Below are positions 59,872 through 64,000 of a stretch of 64,000 bases of DNA, piece after piece. The stretch is from NCBI RefSeq assembly GCF_011752565.1, contig NZ_VWXK01000007.1, positions 62,001 to 126,000 on the forward strand, written 5' to 3'. Positions within the stretch are counted from its first letter, which is position 1; each line of letters opens with the position of its first letter. A program made the position numbers and the translations under genes. The DNA is from Pantoea sp. Ap-967 (GTDB taxonomy: Bacteria; Pseudomonadota; Gammaproteobacteria; Pseudomonadales; Pseudomonadaceae). Below the pieces are notes generated by a model. That model ran no database searches and was not told the DNA's origin. It saw only the letters and a list, made by a program, of their open reading frames with translations.

Positions 59872-62800
59872 ACCTGTCCGCACCGTTTATTCGCCGCCCG
59901 GTGGCGACCATGCTGCTGAGCCTGGCGATCATGTTGCTGGGCGGGGTCAGCTTCGGCCTTCTGCCGGTGTCGCCGCTGCCGCAAATGGACTTCCCGGTGA
60001 TCGTGGTGTCGGCCAACCTGTCCGGGGCAAGCCCCGAGGTCATGGCCGCTACCGTGGCCACGCCGCTGGAGCGCAAGCTCGGCAGCATCGCTGGCGTCAC
60101 TACCCTGACCAGCAGTTCCAACCAGGGCTCGACCCGGGTGGTGATCGGCTTCGAGATGGGGCGCGACATCGACGGCGCCGCGCGCGAGGTGCAGGCGGCG
60201 ATCAACGCCACCCGCAACCTGCTGCCCAGCGGCATGCGCAGCATGCCCACCTACCGCAAGATCAACCCGGCGCAGGCACCGATCATGGTGCTGTCACTGA
60301 CCTCCGACGTGCTGCAGAAAGGCCAGCTCTACGACCTGGCCGACACCATCCTGTCGCAGAGCCTGGCCCAGGTCAGCGGGGTAGGGGAAGTGCAGATCGG
60401 TGGCAGTTCGCTGCCAGCGGTGCGCATCGCGGTGGAGCCGCAGTTGCTCAACCAGTACGGTGTGTCGCTGGACGATGTGCGCACTGCGGTGGCCAACGCC
60501 AACCAGCGCCGGCCCATGGGCTTCGTCGAGGACGCCGAACGCAACTGGCAGGTACGGGCCAACGACCAGCTGGAAAAAGCCAAGGACTACCAGCCGATCG
60601 TGATCCGCCAGGAAAACGGCACCATCCTGCGCCTGTCGGACGTTGCAACCATCACCGATGGCGTGGAGAACCGCTACAACAGTGGCTTCTTCAACGACCA
60701 GAATGCCGTGTTGCTGGTGGTCAACCGGCAAACCGGCGCCAACATCATCGAAACCGTCGACCAGATCAAGGCGCAATTGCCGGCCCTGGAGTCGCTGCTG
60801 CCGGCCAATGTGCAATTGAACGTGGCCATGGACCGCTCGCCGGTGATCAAGGCCACCCTCAAGGAGGCCGAGCATACCCTGCTGATCGCCGTGGGGCTGG
60901 TGATCCTGGTAGTCTACCTGTTCCTGGGCAGCCTGCGCGCCTCGCTGATCCCCAGCCTGGCGGTGCCGGTGTCGCTGGTGGGCACCTTTGCGGTGATGTA
61001 CCTGTGCGGCTTCTCGCTGAACAACTTGTCGCTGATGGCGCTGATCCTGGCCACGGGGCTGGTGGTGGACGATGCCATCGTGGTGCTGGAGAACATCTCG
61101 CGGCATATCGAGGATGGCCAGCCGCCCATGCGCGCAGCCTTCCTGGGGGCCAAGGAGGTCGGCTTCACCCTGCTGTCGATGAACGTTTCGCTGGTGGCGG
61201 TGTTCGTCTCGATCCTGTTCATGGGCGGCATCGTGCGCAACCTGTTCCAGGAGTTCTCGATCACCCTGGCAGCGGCGATCATCGTCTCCCTGGTGGTGTC
61301 GCTGACCCTCACGCCCATGCTCTGCGCGCGTTGGCTGCAGCCACACCGTGCCGAGCCGTCGCGCCTGCAGCGCTGGAGCGACAGGCAGCACCAGCGCCTG
61401 GTCAATGCCTATGACCGCAGCCTGGGCTGGGCCTTGCGCCATCGGCGCCTGACCCTGGTCAGCCTGCTGGCGACCATTGCCTTGAACATCGCCCTGTACG
61501 TGCTGGTGCCCAAGACCCTGATGCCGCAGCAGGACACCGGCCAGCTGATGGGCTTTATCCGCGGCGACGATGGCCTGTCGTTCGGCGTGATGCAGCCGAA
61601 GATGGACATCTACCGCCGTGCCTTGCTCGCCGACCCAGCGGTGCAGAGCGTGGCGGGCTTCATCGGCGGCAACAGCGGCACCAACAACGCCATGGTGCTG
61701 GTACGCCTGAAGCCGATCAGCGAGCGCAAGCTCGATGCGCAGAAAGTGATCGAGCGCCTGCGCAAGGAAATGCCCAAGGTCCCTGGCGGCAGGCTGTTCC
61801 TGCAGGCCGACCAGGACCTGCAGCTGGGCGGCGGCGGCCGCGACCAGACCTCTTCGCAATACCTGTACACCCTGCAGAGCGGTGACTTGGCGGCCTTGCG
61901 CCAGTGGTTCCCGAAAGTGGTGGCGGCCATGCGTGCGCTGCCCGAGCTGACGGCCATCGACGCCCGCGACGGCTCCGGCACCCAGCAGGTGACCCTGGTG
62001 GTCGACCGCGACCAGGCCAAGCGCCTGGGCATCGACATGGACATGGTCACGGCGGTGCTCAACAACGCCTACAGCCAGCGGCAGATCTCGACCATCTACG
62101 ACAGCCTCAACCAGTACCAGGTGGTGCTGGAAATCAACCCGAAATACGCCTGGGACCCCAGCACCCTGGAGCAGGTGCAGGTGATTACCAGTGACGGTGC
62201 GCGGGTGCCGCTGTCGACCATCGCCCATTACGAGAACAGCCTGGCCAACGACCGCGTCAGCCATGAAGGCCAATTCGCTTCCGAGGACATCGCCTTCGAT
62301 GTTGCCGAAGGCTACAGCCCTGACCAGGCCATGGCCGCGGTGGAGCGCGAAGTCGCCAAGCTCGGCCTGCCCGAGGAAGTGATCGCCAAGCTGGGCGGCA
62401 CCGCCAGTGCCTTCGCCAAGACCCAGGAAGGCCAGCCGTTCATGATTCTCGGCGCGCTGGTGCTGGTGTACCTGGTGCTGGGTATTCTGTACGAAAGCTA
62501 CATTCACCCCCTGACCATCCTCTCGACCTTGCCGTCGGCCGGGGTCGGCGCGTTGCTTGCGCTGTACGCCACGGGCGGTGAGTTCAGCCTGATTTCGCTG
62601 CTGGGGCTGTTCCTGCTGATTGGCGTGGTGAAGAAGAACGCGATCCTGATGATCGACCTGGCGCTGCAGTTGGAGCGTCACCAGGGGCTGACCCCGGAGG
62701 AGTCGATTCGCCGAGCCTGCCTGCTGCGCCTGCGGCCGATCCTGATGACCACGCTGGCCGCCATGCTCGGTGCCTTGCCGCTGCTGATCAGCAGCGCCGA

Positions 62801-62975
62801 GGGGGCGGAAATGCGCCGGCCGTTGGGCATTACCATTATTGGCGGCCTGGTGTTCAGCCAGGTCCTGACCCTTTACACGACGCCGGTGGTGTACCTGTAC
62901 CTCGACCGCCTGCGCCATCGATTCAACCGTTGGCGCGGTGTGCGCACCGACGCCGCCCTGGAAACCCCGCTATGA
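59868..62975 (+). CDS. mdtC: RND efflux pump subunit (MdtC/MuxC-like)
   Basis: A 1035-residue RND antiporter, paralogous to the preceding gene; together they form the heteromeric pump. Helix-4 motif [60 protein letters not shown]. In MuxABC/MdtABC systems one subunit drives protons and the other binds substrate; the intact Asp pair is present in both here. Overlaps the next gene by four bases (ATGA). Confidence 0.97.
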   Translation: MNLSAPFIRRPVATMLLSLAIMLLGGVSFGLLPVSPLPQMDFPVIVVSANLSGASPEVMAATVATPLERKLGSIAGVTTLTSSSNQGSTRVVIGFEMGRDIDGAAREVQAAINATRNLLPSGMRSMPTYRKINPAQAPIMVLSLTSDVLQKGQLYDLADTILSQSLAQVSGVGEVQIGGSSLPAVRIAVEPQLLNQYGVSLDDVRTAVANANQRRPMGFVEDAERNWQVRANDQLEKAKDYQPIVIRQENGTILRLSDVATITDGVENRYNSGFFNDQNAVLLVVNRQTGANIIETVDQIKAQLPALESLLPANVQLNVAMDRSPVIKATLKEAEHTLLIAVGLVILVVYLFLGSLRASLIPSLAVPVSLVGTFAVMYLCGFSLNNLSLMALILATGLVVDDAIVVLENISRHIEDGQPPMRAAFLGAKEVGFTLLSMNVSLVAVFVSILFMGGIVRNLFQEFSITLAAAIIVSLVVSLTLTPMLCARWLQPHRAEPSRLQRWSDRQHQRLVNAYDRSLGWALRHRRLTLVSLLATIALNIALYVLVPKTLMPQQDTGQLMGFIRGDDGLSFGVMQPKMDIYRRALLADPAVQSVAGFIGGNSGTNNAMVLVRLKPISERKLDAQKVIERLRKEMPKVPGGRLFLQADQDLQLGGGGRDQTSSQYLYTLQSGDLAALRQWFPKVVAAMRALPELTAIDARDGSGTQQVTLVVDRDQAKRLGIDMDMVTAVLNNAYSQRQISTIYDSLNQYQVVLEINPKYAWDPSTLEQVQVITSDGARVPLSTIAHYENSLANDRVSHEGQFASEDIAFDVAEGYSPDQAMAAVEREVAKLGLPEEVIAKLGGTASAFAKTQEGQPFMILGALVLVYLVLGILYESYIHPLTILSTLPSAGVGALLALYATGGEFSLISLLGLFLLIGVVKKNAILMIDLALQLERHQGLTPEESIRRACLLRLRPILMTTLAAMLGALPLLISSAEGAEMRRPLGITIIGGLVFSQVLTLYTTPVVYLYLDRLRHRFNRWRGVRTDAALETPL

Positions 62976-64000
62976 CCTTTGCCCAGACTCCACTTCACCG
63001 TGCCTTGCAGCAGCTGACCCGCGGGCGTGGCTCGCGCCTGGTCGGTGCCGGGCTGTGCGCGGTGATGCTCAGCGCCTGTACCCTGAGCCCGGATTACCAC
63101 CGGCCTGAGTTGAGCAGCCCGGCGCAGTTTAAGCAGGCCGAAGGCTGGACCCAGGCCAACCCGTCCGACGCCATCGCCCGTGGCGCCTGGTGGGAAATCT
63201 ATGGGGACAGCGAGCTCAATGCGCTGGTCGAGCAGCTTAACCGCAGCAACCAGACCGTCGCCCAGTCCGAAGCCCAGTACCGCCAGGCCCAGGCGCTGGT
63301 GCGCAGCAGCCGCGCTTCGCTGTTTCCAAGCCTGGACCTGACCACCAGCAGGAACCGTTCGGCGCAGGGAACCGGCAGCTCCAGTTCCAGCCTGTCGAAC
63401 AACAGCAGCGGTATCCGCGACACCTATAACGCCCAGCTTGGCGTGAGTTGGGAAATCGACCTGTGGGGCAAGTTGCGCGAAGCCATGAACGCCAACCAGG
63501 CCAGCGCCGAGGCAAGCTTTGCCGACCTGGCCGCGATTCGCCTGAGCCAACAGTCGGAATTAGTGCAGAACTACCTGCAGCTGCGGGTTATCGATGAACA
63601 GAAGCGCCTGCTGGAACGCACCGTGGCCACCTACGAGCGTTCGCTGCAGATGAACCAGAACCAGTACCAGGCCGGGGTGGCCGGCCCGGATGCGGTGGCC
63701 CAGGCACGCACCCAGCTCAAAAGCACCCAGGCCGACTTGATCGACCTGGCCTGGCAGCGGGCGCAATTCGAGAACGCCATTGCGGTGTTGTTGGGCAAGG
63801 CGCCGGCCGAGTTCTCCCTGGCCGACAGCAAGCAGGTGCCGGCGCTGCCGCAGGTGCCGGTGATGCTGCCCTCGCAACTGCTTGAGCGGCGCCCCGACAT
63901 CGCCTCGGCCGAGCGCAACGTGATGGCTGCCAACGCCAATATCGGTGTGGCCCGAGCCGCCTATTTCCCGGATTTGAGCCTGAGCATGAACGGCGGCTAT
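62972..64000 (+). CDS. Outer-membrane efflux lipoprotein (OpmB/OprM-like), 5' part
   Basis: The first 343 residues of a NodT/OprM-family channel; the gene runs past the window end. A lipoprotein signal ends in VMLSACTLSPDY (lipobox L-S-A-C). Then NPSDAIARGAWWEIYGDSEL, EQLNRSNQTVAQSEAQYRQA, LGVSWEIDLWGKLREAMNAN, and the repeated second half beginning VPVMLPSQLLERRPDIASAE, NANIGVARAAYFPDLSLS. It completes the tripartite system as the trimeric outer-membrane duct. ATG 62972 overlaps the mdtC stop. Confidence 0.95.
   Translation, partial: MTFAQTPLHRALQQLTRGRGSRLVGAGLCAVMLSACTLSPDYHRPELSSPAQFKQAEGWTQANPSDAIARGAWWEIYGDSELNALVEQLNRSNQTVAQSEAQYRQAQALVRSSRASLFPSLDLTTSRNRSAQGTGSSSSSLSNNSSGIRDTYNAQLGVSWEIDLWGKLREAMNANQASAEASFADLAAIRLSQQSELVQNYLQLRVIDEQKRLLERTVATYERSLQMNQNQYQAGVAGPDAVAQARTQLKSTQADLIDLAWQRAQFENAIAVLLGKAPAEFSLADSKQVPALPQVPVMLPSQLLERRPDIASAERNVMAANANIGVARAAYFPDLSLSMNGGY

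Noticed and set aside
56497..59883. A 1128-codon minus-strand open frame, and a similar one at 60294-62918
   Set aside because: Antisense shadows of the two RND pump genes; composition is that of reverse-translated transmembrane coding DNA.

Overview
The window is about 64 kb of GC-rich, densely coded DNA that looks like the chromosome of a fluorescent pseudomonad of the Pseudomonas putida group. The reasons are the protein set (galactarate/glucarate operon, DpkA-like reductase with an aromatic aminotransferase, MuxABC/MdtABC-type efflux operon), the codon choice, and two classes of short palindromic REP elements between genes. I see no rRNA, tRNA, transposase, integrase, phage gene or CRISPR array.

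Left flank (1-8.9 kb): the 5' part of wecB, a small PACE-family efflux protein, a threonine deaminase gene (ilvA) preceded by an isoleucine-rich leader peptide and a classic-looking transcription attenuator, a 138-bp tandem array of REP pairs, a conserved protein of unknown function, a glyoxalase-like protein, a GapN-like aldehyde dehydrogenase lacking the usual catalytic glutamate, and a membrane GGDEF/EAL protein.

Exopolysaccharide locus (9.2-36.4 kb): a Wzx/Wzy-type assembly line. Export and control genes (wza-like porin, beta-barrel protein, Wzz-like co-polymerase, CpsD-like tyrosine kinase) are followed by an oppositely transcribed block (polymerase/ligase, secreted glycoside hydrolase, galE), then flippase, a GMC oxidoreductase with a tiny Tat-signal partner, two left-handed beta-helix acyltransferases, several glycosyltransferases, a WecG-type transferase and a WcaJ-like initiating phosphotransferase. 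It resembles the putida exopolysaccharide A (pea) region as I remember it; that identification is by recall. Odd members are a 58-residue protein that is little more than a signal peptide plus a VPLPA/PEP-CTERM-like tail, and a 1018-residue fusion of a VirK/YbjX (DUF535) domain to a GT4 glycosyltransferase. The 3' end of galE and its REP-rich downstream DNA are duplicated.

Middle (36.5-42.7 kb): a YeeE/YedE-type sulfur transporter, a small secreted protein, and a divergent unit of a HutC-type GntR regulator against a fumarase/aspartase-superfamily lyase plus a dicarboxylate symporter (substrate unknown). A FadR-type GntR regulator follows.

Right part (43-64 kb): the sugar-diacid operon kdgD - MFS transporter - garD - ketoglutarate semialdehyde dehydrogenase, read leftward, which turns galactarate/glucarate into 2-oxoglutarate. 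The FadR-type regulator and kdgD share an ATCGTACAAC motif upstream, so the regulator probably controls both itself and the operon. Next come a class-I amidotransferase (C26), a DpkA-like reductase, an aromatic aminotransferase, a serine/threonine-type transporter, thiol peroxidase (tpx), and a tripartite RND efflux operon (adaptor, two pumps, and an outer-membrane factor cut by the window end).
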